Positions 1-6,303 of a DNA stretch of 7,602 bases are shown here, one piece after another. Numbering within the stretch: the stretch's first letter is position 1; the number at the start of each line of letters is the position of its first letter. Origin of the DNA: JAJRXG01 sp964640065. Its GTDB lineage: Bacteria > Bacteroidota > Bacteroidia > Chitinophagales > Saprospiraceae. The translations under genes and the position numbers were made by a program. A model generated the notes under the pieces. That model was given only the letters and a program-made list of their open reading frames with translations, did no database searches and was not told the origin of the DNA. The stretch spans positions 1 through 7,602 of the forward strand of contig CAZXIE010000147.1 in assembly GCA_964640065.1 (NCBI GenBank). The letters are read 5' to 3'.

Positions 1-1
1 C

Positions 2-67
2 ATCATCTCTGACAAGGATCAGGCGCTTATCGGTAGTTGGGGGAATGGTATTTATCATATCAGGTAG
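2..67 (+). CDS. C-terminal end of an unidentified protein (partial)
   Basis: Reading from base 2, 21 codons stay open and end at TAG (65-67). The tail ends in GNGIYHIR. The frame is open from the window edge and a hairpin starts 13 bases after the stop, so this is probably the end of a gene that begins outside the window. The closing G-I-Y-x-I-[KR] pattern loosely resembles the last strand of type IX secretion C-terminal sorting domains, which are common in Bacteroidota. Twenty-one residues are too few to assign a family, and a chance open frame of this length is possible. Confidence 0.4.
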   Translation: MISDKDQALIGSWGNGIYHIR

Positions 68-79
68 CACTAGTTTATA

Positions 80-394
80 TGAATGATACTATCATTCAGT
101 AAGCCATAATCCGATTGGTTATGGTTCTCTCACTGAAGCACTCTGGCGCTTCAGGTGATGATGGCTCATCACTTCTTCGATCATGAATCGGACCACAACA
201 GAGTCATGCCATGCATGACTTTAGATGAAAGCTGATAAAAGATAAGAATCTGAACGATTCTCTTGTCTCAGCAGGGCTCGTCTTAGTATAAAATCTCGTA
301 GCTTGAACAAGTCTAGCCTTGATTTTACAAGACTTCACAAGAAACTATTGGCTGATATGCGATTCAAGCTCAATGGTTCTCCTGAGTTGAACCA
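80..394 (+). ncRNA. Array of about nine hairpins; candidate structured RNA or folded DNA element
   Basis: This gene-free stretch (68-458) is filled with consecutive inverted repeats. H1: 80-87/91-98 (8 bp, loop 3). H2: 104-109/119-124 plus 111-112/117-118. H3: 133-139/148-154 (7 bp). H4: 155-161/166-172 (7 bp, loop 4), directly abutting H3. H5: 176-181/187-192 (6 bp with one G-U). H6: 202-209/213-220 (8 bp, loop 3). H7: 231-235/268-272 enclosing 241-250/256-267 (about 15 bp with bulges). H8: 300-307/363-370 (8 bp) enclosing 309-314/330-335. H9: 374-379/389-394 (6 bp). Four G-U pairs flanked by Watson-Crick pairs (103-125, 177-191, 201-221, 243-265) favour a plus-strand transcript; one site (140-147) favours the minus strand. 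A 7-base pairing, 110-116 with 186-192, competes with H2 and H5. I recognise no known RNA family (not tmRNA or RNase P RNA), and no long reading frame is present. It could instead be a long leader of the downstream gene or a DNA-level element. Confidence 0.5.
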
Positions 395-458
395 GCAATC
401 TAGAGAAATAAAGGCTTAAAAAGATGGCACAAATAAAGATGATAGCAGAAAGAGCGTT

Positions 459-1208
459 ATGATTTGCAAGAATTGTAATCAAGATACGACCGGTAAATAC
501 TGCCAGAGCTGTGGCCAAAGCACATCTATGGAGCGCATTACTTTTTCAAATTTAGCAAGTGACTTCTCTGAGAGTATTTTACAATTTAATAAAGGTATCC
601 TATTCACCTTCAAAGAACTATCTAGAAGACCAGGTCATACCATACGCGACTATCTAGATGGTAAAAGAAAGAATCATTACAAACCTATAGCATACCTACT
701 TGTACTTTCCACAGTTTACTTCATAGTAGGCAATATATCCGGTGAGAATACTCATCTGGGTAATCTTCTCACAGGTGTTGTCTCTGGGATCGAAGAGGCT
801 GGTGACACTAGTGAAACTGTAATTATGCTTAAGTGGTTAGCTGACAACTATGCATATACTTCACTCATACTTCTACCTGTTTTTTCATTGGCCTCTTACT
901 TATGCTTCAGACGCCAGAACTACAACTATGTAGAGCATGTCGTCTTGAATTCGTATGTAACAGGCCATCAAGCAATTCTATATTTGTTAATAACAATACC
1001 TTACAAATTCATAGACTATGATCTAACTATTCTGCTACTTATCTTCCCTTTAGTGTACTGTATCTGGACATTCTTACAGTTCTTTGAGACTAGACCGAGA
1101 CCCGTCATATTCCTATTGACCATTGTTACATATCTATTGTATTTAGTTCTTATAATTCTTGTTGTCCTATTGCCAATTATTATCATATCAATTATATCAC
1201 AAGCCTAG
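459..1208 (+). CDS. DUF3667 zinc-ribbon membrane protein
   Basis: This 249-residue protein opens with a zinc-ribbon-like pair of CxxC knuckles (C3/C6 and C15/C18). A soluble segment follows with the motif typical of DUF3667 (about residues 27-76: FTFKELSRRPGHTIRDYLDG, then HYKPIAYL). Hydrophobic segments lie at about 77-93, 131-150, 168-184, 188-209 and 215-246. The charged NYNYVEHVVLNSY stretch at 154-166, also conserved in the family, sits between the second and third. The family is essentially confined to Bacteroidota and has no established function; metal binding by the N-terminal knuckles is inferred. The N terminus is probably cytoplasmic, since there is no signal peptide. ATG 459 is the natural start because the first cysteine is residue 3. 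A broken small membrane-protein gene begins 27 bases downstream, and the hairpin array ends 64 bases upstream. Confidence 0.88.
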   Translation: MICKNCNQDTTGKYCQSCGQSTSMERITFSNLASDFSESILQFNKGILFTFKELSRRPGHTIRDYLDGKRKNHYKPIAYLLVLSTVYFIVGNISGENTHLGNLLTGVVSGIEEAGDTSETVIMLKWLADNYAYTSLILLPVFSLASYLCFRRQNYNYVEHVVLNSYVTGHQAILYLLITIPYKFIDYDLTILLLIFPLVYCIWTFLQFFETRPRPVIFLLTIVTYLLYLVLIILVVLLPIIIISIISQA

Positions 1209-1235
1209 CGATCAATAAGTCCGAATGATGATCAA

Positions 1236-1616
1236 ATGATTAATACAAAGAAAACTAATCAACTACTAGCCATCACCTATGCTATAGGTCTCGGCGTAGG
1301 AGAAGCAATTTTGAATTAGGGAGATTGGCAACATGCTCCTCTATGGATTATCGATTACATCATTGTTTTCTGGTTACTATACGGCGCACTCACTAAATCA
1401 AGTCATTCTTCTGCTATACTTATAGGAGGATGGTCTTTTTCTTTGGCAACGATGTGTATGGCTGCTAGTATTATAACAGCACCTGAATTTGCATCATCCA
1501 TCACCTTCTGTGAAGTCGAGTTCTTGCTCATTTGCCTACTAATTATAGTCTCTGTAATCGGGTTAGTCTTATCCTATAGAGTCCATGCCTCGGAAAAGGA
1601 TTTGCTCAATACTTAG
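1236..1616 (+). pseudogene. Small integral membrane protein gene interrupted by an in-frame TAG
   Basis: From ATG 1236 a single frame runs to TAG 1614-1616, 126 codons, broken only by TAG at 1317-1319 (codon 28). Before the stop the product reads MINTKKTNQLLAITYAIGLG and continues to EAILN. After it, the frame continues as GDWQHAPLWIIDYIIVFWLL. The composition is membrane-like throughout, with about four hydrophobic segments, and no frameshift is needed. The context ILN-stop-GDW suggests that the codon was TGG (Trp), one transition away from TAG. No ATG follows until 1452, so the downstream part is unlikely to be expressed alone. Options are a recent nonsense mutation, a sequencing error, or rare readthrough. 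The family is unnamed to me. The gene follows the DUF3667 gene by 27 bases and was probably co-transcribed with it. Confidence 0.7.
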
Positions 1617-1713
1617 CGTCTTCTTTTCTCTTCAAAACTGATGTTTATCAGACGCATCGAGCAAGATTCAGGTTTTCACTACTTTCACTATACGATCATC
1701 AAAACCTAACAAG
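1617..1713 (+). repeat. Inverted repeats in the leader of the TPR lipoprotein gene
   Basis: This 97-base gap holds a 5-bp hairpin CTGAT/ATCAG (1638-1642/1647-1651) and a perfect 7-bp inverted repeat AGGTTTT/AAAACCT (1670-1676/1701-1707). The second ends 6 bases before the start codon at 1714, so in the mRNA its right arm would cover the ribosome-binding region. No clear Bacteroidota-type promoter (TTTG then TAnnTTTG) is visible. The 24-base loop makes the larger pairing weak; it could be chance. Confidence 0.25.
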
Positions 1714-3348
1714 ATGAAGAACCTCTCTTATCTCACTATTCTCTTTGCTTTATTGATAGCAAGTTGTTCTCCAAAAGGTCAACCTATGGAATCCGAAGTA
1801 GTACTAGGAGAACTCCAACATGGCTTTACTCTTAATGAGGATACCCAAGAGAAGTTTGAAGAAGGGTTACTGCTTCTTCACAACTTCGAGTACGATGATG
1901 CTTTGGTTGCTTTTGAAGAGGCTACCGCTCAGGATAGCACAGAGATCCTAACACACTGGGGTGAAGCCATGTGCCATTATAAGGCACTTTGGAGATTACA
2001 AAACACTGAGAAAGGAAAAGCTATACTCTCGCGATTAGGCGATACCAAAGAAGAGAGGCTATCCGCTATCAGCGACCCCATGGAAAAGAAGATGTGGGAG
2101 ATCGTCGAGATCATGTATGGCGAAGGTGAGTTTGATGAGAGAAACAAAATGATCACGAGTCATCTGGCTTCTCTTCATAAGTCACATCCCAAACATCAAG
2201 AGATAGCCGCATTCTATGCCTTATCGTTGATCTGGTCTACAGAAGAATATGGTGATGGCAGCGATGACCTAAGACTTGCTGCTTCGATCGCCGACAAAGT
2301 GATCAAGATGAATCCTCTTCACCCGGGAGCGCTACACTATAAGATACATGCTCTAGATGGTCCCACTTCTGCAGAAGATGCACATGCTGCCGCAGATGCT
2401 TACGCGAAGGTAGCTGCTGATGCAGCACATGCTCTACACATGCCTTCGCATATCTATCTAGCTCTTGGCGAGTGGGAAGGCGTGGTCAACTCTAATCAAG
2501 GTTCTTACGATGCAAGCGTAGCTCGCATGAAAAAGCTAGAACTCAAAGATGGCGCTAGAGGATATCACTCCCTTGCTTGGCTTCATTATGGACTTCTTCA
2601 ACAAGGGAGATATGAAGAGGCAGAAGGTATCCTTAACGATATGATTGCCTATGTACCACAAGATCCGACTAAAGGTGCTCGCGGATATCTGATCGGGATG
2701 CAAAGCAGACAGATCGCCGAGAGCGGACAGCTTTCTGACAAGACTAATTTGGATACAGATGTCAAAGTCGATGATATCGGACTGATGGCAAAGTCGGCTC
2801 GGAGTTTTTTAAGAGCTCAGATTGCATCGATAAACAACGACACCAGGACGATGTCTGATGAAATCAAATGGTTATCCGCTCAGATATTAGTCGCTTCTGA
2901 TCAAATAGAAGGTGATGGAATCGCTATGTGTGCAGCAGGGACAAGCAGATATGCTCCGACCGAAAATGCTGTCAATAGCGCGGAAGTGGTCATCGCCCAG
3001 ATCAATGGCATGAAGGCACTAGCAGAGGGCAAAGGTGACCTCTTCGAAGCAAACATGAAAAAAGCAGTACAGCTAGAAAACCAAACTAACTATCCAGCAG
3101 GCCCTCCTAGGATTACACAACCTTCATACGAGCAATACGGGGAGTGGTTATTAGCGCAAGGAAATTATAAAGAAGCTATCGTGCAGTTTGAAAATGCCCT
3201 CCTTCGGATGCCACGAAGAGCCAAGTCTTTGATAGGAAAAATGACTGCGCTTAAAGCACTCGACCAAGAGGATAAAGCGCAACTAGTACATGATGAACTG
3301 AAAACAATTTTCGCTAGTGCCGATGACAAAGCGCTGAGTTTGATTTGA
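1714..3348 (+). CDS. TPR-repeat lipoprotein
   Basis: This 544-residue predicted lipoprotein has a lysine followed by a hydrophobic signal peptide (residues 1-17) and the lipobox IASC, with Cys18 as the lipidation site. An N-terminal TPR-like repeat lies at about 47-80 (LLLLHNFEYDDALVAFEEAT), followed by the family-typical HWGEAMCHYKALW at 81-93. Other conserved blocks are HPGALHYKIHALDGP (203-217), AHALHMPSHIYLALGEW (238-254), YHSLAWLHYGLLQQGRYEEA (284-303) and a closing TPR at about 471-505 (YGEWLLAQGNYKEAIVQFEN). This arrangement matches a widespread but uncharacterised family of roughly 500-600-residue TPR proteins in Bacteroidota and Proteobacteria. The histidine-rich HMPSH motif is a family hallmark of unknown role. 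TPRs normally mediate protein contacts, so a periplasm- or surface-facing scaffold is the likely role. Whether it sits in the inner or outer membrane is not clear from sequence. There is no strong Shine-Dalgarno sequence before ATG 1714; the signal peptide fixes the start. Confidence 0.88.
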   Translation: MKNLSYLTILFALLIASCSPKGQPMESEVVLGELQHGFTLNEDTQEKFEEGLLLLHNFEYDDALVAFEEATAQDSTEILTHWGEAMCHYKALWRLQNTEKGKAILSRLGDTKEERLSAISDPMEKKMWEIVEIMYGEGEFDERNKMITSHLASLHKSHPKHQEIAAFYALSLIWSTEEYGDGSDDLRLAASIADKVIKMNPLHPGALHYKIHALDGPTSAEDAHAAADAYAKVAADAAHALHMPSHIYLALGEWEGVVNSNQGSYDASVARMKKLELKDGARGYHSLAWLHYGLLQQGRYEEAEGILNDMIAYVPQDPTKGARGYLIGMQSRQIAESGQLSDKTNLDTDVKVDDIGLMAKSARSFLRAQIASINNDTRTMSDEIKWLSAQILVASDQIEGDGIAMCAAGTSRYAPTENAVNSAEVVIAQINGMKALAEGKGDLFEANMKKAVQLENQTNYPAGPPRITQPSYEQYGEWLLAQGNYKEAIVQFENALLRMPRRAKSLIGKMTALKALDQEDKAQLVHDELKTIFASADDKALSLI

Positions 3349-3361
3349 TGGCTTACCATCA
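3346..3361 (+). repeat. Small hairpin overlapping the TPR gene stop codon
   Basis: TGATGG (3346-3351) pairs with CCATCA (3356-3361) around the 4-base loop CTTA, and the TGA stop codon forms the start of the left arm. No T-run follows, so it is not a standard intrinsic terminator. It could help stabilise the 3' end of the mRNA. The stem is only 6 bp, so chance is not excluded. Confidence 0.3.
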
Positions 3362-3433
3362 GAAGAAAGGTCGAACAGCACAATTATAAATAGCCATGTT
3401 AAAGACAAAACATCTCTTCTTGAATAAAAATGA

Positions 3434-3466
3434 TTTGCACCATGGAGGTTATCTTTAATATCTTTT
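3434..3466 (+). promoter_or_regulatory. Candidate Bacteroidota-type promoter for the DUF3592-like gene
   Basis: TTTG at 3434-3437 is followed after 21 bases by TATCTTTT at 3459-3466, which matches TAnnTTTG in all but the last base. This fits the -33/-7 promoter pattern described for the primary sigma factor of Bacteroides and relatives. It would give a leader of roughly 12-15 bases before ATG 3486. A second near match, TATCTTTA at 3450-3457, has poorer spacing. The motif is short and the region AT-rich, so the call is tentative. Confidence 0.3.
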
Positions 3467-3485
3467 CAACTTACTATGAATCCTT

Positions 3486-4268
3486 ATGATTAAAAAGTTC
3501 AAGGCTTTTATTTTTTCTATCGGTATAATGATACTAGGCATTTATCTGATTGGTTCATATCTCGGATTAACTGATCAGGACCGCAGAGGAGAACTAGAAC
3601 AACTTATAAGTCATGGAATAAAAACTCCAGGGATACTCAAAGAAACATACCAACAAAAGACTATAACAAAGGCAAACTTACCTGTAGAGACCTATATCAT
3701 AGGATATACCTACAATGACGATGACAAGGAATACGAAGGAGAACAAACTGTCCATGCTCTTCCTGAAAACCCTATTGTGGAAGTAACATATCTTGAAAAT
3801 GATCCGAGTGTAAGCTCTCTTGATCCGCATAAAGAACTAAGTGAGGTAGAAGAAGGTGAAGGAAAACTATTCACTTTGCTCGGTGGTATTGGCTTCTTTT
3901 TACTGGGTTCTTTTATGACGTATGGAAAACTGAGACCTCAACCAACTAAAGAAGTCTCAACAGAGGCAGCAAATCAAAATAGTCTGGAAAAGTCTAAAGC
4001 TATGGTTACAACCAATATCGGCAACCCACGACCAAAAGAATCCTCACATCTAGGTCTCTCTACCAAGGCAAAAAGCACCCTCAGAAAAAATGAGTCTACA
4101 ATTAAAGATCAACCAAAGCTCACAGAAAGTGCTGCTCAAAAAAGATCTACCCTATCACGCAGACCCACTGAGGAGCCGCTTCCAGATAAGAGTAAGTGGG
4201 ATGATCTCAAAAACTCAAAGCTCAAGGACTTTCAAAAAACAGATCACAACAAGTTCCTTCCCAAATAA
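3486..4268 (+). CDS. DUF3592-like two-helix membrane protein with a long basic tail
   Basis: The product is 260 residues. A first membrane helix (about 7-26) is followed by a soluble domain at about 35-120 and a second helix at about 128-146. The soluble part resembles DUF3592: GIKTPGILKETY (44-55), then ETYIIGYTYNDDDKEYEGEQ (68-87), then VEVTYLENDPSVSSLDP (98-114), like the family's strand pattern ending in a YxPxxPxxxxL-type motif. Two helices flanking that domain are also typical. The domain is probably on the outer side of the inner membrane, though topology is inferred. The last 110 residues (about 150-260) are rich in Lys, Ser, Thr, Pro and Gln and look disordered; such a tail is not part of the basic family. 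The function is unknown. It lies 137 bases after the TPR gene and 62 before the oxidoreductase, so it may be its own unit or lead the oxidoreductase operon. Confidence 0.72.
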   Translation: MIKKFKAFIFSIGIMILGIYLIGSYLGLTDQDRRGELEQLISHGIKTPGILKETYQQKTITKANLPVETYIIGYTYNDDDKEYEGEQTVHALPENPIVEVTYLENDPSVSSLDPHKELSEVEEGEGKLFTLLGGIGFFLLGSFMTYGKLRPQPTKEVSTEAANQNSLEKSKAMVTTNIGNPRPKESSHLGLSTKAKSTLRKNESTIKDQPKLTESAAQKRSTLSRRPTEEPLPDKSKWDDLKNSKLKDFQKTDHNKFLPK

Positions 4269-4330
4269 TCAATGTTTGCAATCCTCTTTTCTCCAGTTGA
4301 CATGTATTCTATCATCGCCAATAAGTTCTT

Positions 4331-5560
4331 ATGCCTACCAATCATCTAAAGACCCCTTTCACTCTACCATGCGGTGCCGTTATAAAGAACCGTCTTGTTA
4401 AGGCGGCAATGACCGAGCGCATCAGTGATAAAAATCTAGAGCCAACAGAACAACACAATGTTCTCTACAATGCTTGGGCAGCAACTGGAGCTGGACTACA
4501 CATAACTGGTAACATTGTAGTCGATCCTATACACATAGAGTCAGCCGGAAACATCTACGTACATAATGAAAAGATCTTGCCCAAGCTCAAGTTAATGGCC
4601 GAGGCAGCAACTTCTACTGGACATCATGCATGGGTACAGATATCCCATGCAGGAAGACAGACCAATCGATTCTCTACTAATCGCCCGCACTCTCCTTCAG
4701 AAGAACAGCTTCATCTATTAGGTCTCTTTGGTAAACCTCGAGCTATGACCGAAGAAGATATTCTACAAGTCATCAAGGGATTTGTAAAAGCTGCTGTCAT
4801 CTCCAAGCAGGCAGGGTTTACGGGTGTACAACTGCACTCAGCTCATGGATATCTCTTAAGCCAGTTTTTATCTCCCAATATCAACAAACGAACTGATCGA
4901 TGGGGCGGGAGTCTAGAAAACAGGAGTCGCCTACTCATGACCATCATAGACCAAACAAGGCAAGCAACAGGAGAGACATTTCCAATATCTGTCAAGCTCA
5001 ATTCTTCAGATTTTCAGCGTGGAGGATTTACGGAAGTGGAATCACTAGAAGTCATCAAGATGCTCGATGGTAAAATAGACTTACTAGAAATCTCTGGAGG
5101 CACCTACGAAAAGTTAGTCTTCTTCGAGATGAACGCAGATGACAGTAAAGTGAAGGATAGTACACGTACACGAGAGGCATACTTTATAGAATTCTCTCAG
5201 AAAGTTAGAGCCATCACCGACTTACCAATCATGATAACAGGTGGGTTTAGATCCTTTGATTTTTGTAATCAGGCACTTGCTAACGGAGAACTAGATTTTG
5301 TAGGCATGGCTCGACCTTTTGTAACCGATCTTGAGGCGATACCGGATTTTTTGGATGGCAAAGTTGAAAAATTAGAAAACCTAGTACTTAGGACTGGCAT
5401 TAAGGCATTTGACTCTACAGCTGAAGGTGGCTGGTATGCTAAGCAAATCATCCGCATCGCTAATGGCCGAAAAATTAATCCAAAAATGAGCCCAATAGCG
5501 GGTTCTATGTTTTTTGTCTATCACGAATTTACAAAGTCAATGAAGAAGAAATTTTGGTAA
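4331..5560 (+). CDS. Old Yellow Enzyme-family NADH:flavin oxidoreductase
   Basis: This is a 409-residue FMN-dependent TIM-barrel oxidoreductase. Family signatures are in order. NRLVKAAMTE (20-29) has Thr28 where the YqjM subgroup has its flavin-tuning cysteine. VQISHAGRQ (102-110) is an FMN contact. GVQLHSAHGYLLSQFLSP (165-182) contains the substrate-binding HxxH pair His169/His172 and Tyr174. TDRWGGSLENR follows at 188-198. MITGGF (301-306) and GMARPF (325-330) form the phosphate-binding end. Such enzymes usually reduce activated C=C bonds of enones, nitro compounds or enoyl thioesters with NAD(P)H; the substrate here cannot be told. There is no iron-sulphur/FAD C-terminal half as in 2,4-dienoyl-CoA reductase. 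Instead a 65-residue tail (345-409) ends in a basic, aromatic segment. It is cytoplasmic, with no signal peptide. The start is supported by the family-typical LKTPFTLPCGAVIKNR opening. The ankyrin gene follows by 15 bases. Confidence 0.93.
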   Translation: MPTNHLKTPFTLPCGAVIKNRLVKAAMTERISDKNLEPTEQHNVLYNAWAATGAGLHITGNIVVDPIHIESAGNIYVHNEKILPKLKLMAEAATSTGHHAWVQISHAGRQTNRFSTNRPHSPSEEQLHLLGLFGKPRAMTEEDILQVIKGFVKAAVISKQAGFTGVQLHSAHGYLLSQFLSPNINKRTDRWGGSLENRSRLLMTIIDQTRQATGETFPISVKLNSSDFQRGGFTEVESLEVIKMLDGKIDLLEISGGTYEKLVFFEMNADDSKVKDSTRTREAYFIEFSQKVRAITDLPIMITGGFRSFDFCNQALANGELDFVGMARPFVTDLEAIPDFLDGKVEKLENLVLRTGIKAFDSTAEGGWYAKQIIRIANGRKINPKMSPIAGSMFFVYHEFTKSMKKKFW

Positions 5561-5575
5561 AAGAGTGCATATGCG

Positions 5576-6265
5576 ATGAGTGATACTAGTCAAACAGAAT
5601 TACAAAATGAATGTTGGAAGGCTTGCTACCATACGGGCGACTTGGACTTTGTAAAAGAGTGTTTAGAAAAAGGCATGGATATAAATGCACGGGCACCTAT
5701 CAGTGGCGCAACTCCACTGGATGCGTCGATCTATGGTGGACACCTGCATATATTTGAATTTCTTGTAGGCCATGGATCGGATGTAAATGCCATAGGATAC
5801 GAAGGAGGCACCATACTTATGGCTGCCGCTTATCTAGGAAAAGCAGATATGATGAAGGTGCTTTTGGATCATGGTGCCGATCCTAATCTTGCTTCACCTA
5901 TAACTGCTGAAACGCCCCTTCATGTAGCAGCCTCCAAGGGATTTAGGGACGGCACTTTGAACTGCATAAAACTCTTACTGGCAGCAGGTGCCAATCCAAA
6001 TGTAAAAACGAAGTCGGGTGTAGCCACAAGCACTTACTATCGAGATATAGAAGTTGTCGGAGAGACTCCTTTACATCTTGCCGCAGCCTATGGTAGTAAA
6101 GAAATGATCGAAGTATTGCTAGGGCATGGTGCAGATCCGTCCGCCAAAGATGAGCGAGGAGAGTCTCCACTAACCTGGTATAGTAGGCATCAGAGGACAT
6201 CTGAACACATTGTCTTAGATCGATCATCTAGAGATTTGCTCTTGTATGGGAAGTGGAAAGAGTAA
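5576..6265 (+). CDS. Ankyrin-repeat protein
   Basis: The product is 229 residues, made almost entirely of ankyrin repeats. They lie at about 11-40 (degenerate, WKACYHTGDLDFVKECLEKG), 44-73 (ATPLDASIYGGHLHIFEFLV), 77-107 (ILMAAAYLGKADMMKVLLDH), 111-145 (ETPLHVAASKGFRDGTLNCI) and 161-192 (ETPLHLAAAYGSKEMIEVLL), with a truncated sixth from 195. The TPLHxAA and GADPN turns are clear. A 15-residue insertion (about 146-160) separates the fourth and fifth repeats. There is no signal peptide or membrane helix, so a cytoplasmic protein-binding role is expected; the partner is unknown. It starts 15 bases after the oxidoreductase stop, so the two are probably co-transcribed, and a partner or accessory role toward that enzyme is an inference. 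An earlier ATG at 5571 runs straight into TGA and cannot be the start. Confidence 0.9.
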   Translation: MSDTSQTELQNECWKACYHTGDLDFVKECLEKGMDINARAPISGATPLDASIYGGHLHIFEFLVGHGSDVNAIGYEGGTILMAAAYLGKADMMKVLLDHGADPNLASPITAETPLHVAASKGFRDGTLNCIKLLLAAGANPNVKTKSGVATSTYYRDIEVVGETPLHLAAAYGSKEMIEVLLGHGADPSAKDERGESPLTWYSRHQRTSEHIVLDRSSRDLLLYGKWKE

Positions 6266-6303
6266 AATGAAAAATGGTTCGGTCCTAATACTTCATTCAT
6301 TTT
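6264..6303. terminator. Inverted repeat between convergent genes, possible two-way terminator
   Basis: AAAATGAA (6264-6271) is perfectly complementary to TTCATTTT (6296-6303). The repeat spans the 31-base gap between the ankyrin gene and the convergent hydrolase gene and overlaps both stop codons. The right arm ends in TTTT and the left arm starts with AAAA, so each strand would carry a short U-run at the base of its stem. That layout fits a bidirectional terminator, but the stem is AT-rich and the 24-base loop is long, so it would be weak. Confidence 0.35.

Noticed and set aside
80..272. CRISPR array or tandem repeat as explanation of the hairpins
   Set aside because: The stems differ in sequence from one another and there is no regular repeat-spacer period.
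121..381. 9-base direct repeat ATGGTTCTC at 121-129 and 373-381, near the two ends of the hairpin array
   Set aside because: A 9-base repeat within about 400 bases is not rare by chance, and no target-site duplication or mobile gene accompanies it.
3396..3458. 20-codon reading frame (MLKTKHLFLNKNDLHHGGYL), faintly like a double-glycine leader peptide
   Set aside because: Too short, no ribosome-binding site, no transport or modification genes nearby, and it overlaps the candidate promoter of the next gene.
4297..4325. TTGACA at 4297-4302 as a -35 box for the oxidoreductase gene
   Set aside because: The -10 position at 17-bp spacing is AATAAG and would lie only about 5 bases before the start codon; this organism probably uses the TTTG/TAnnTTTG pattern instead.
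4090..4401. 103-codon plus-strand frame bridging the DUF3592-like gene and the oxidoreductase
   Set aside because: It overlaps both real genes in another frame and has low-complexity composition copied from the Ser/Lys-rich tail.
5943..6227. 94-codon minus-strand frame inside the ankyrin gene
   Set aside because: It is antisense to clear ankyrin repeats and shows no motif of its own.
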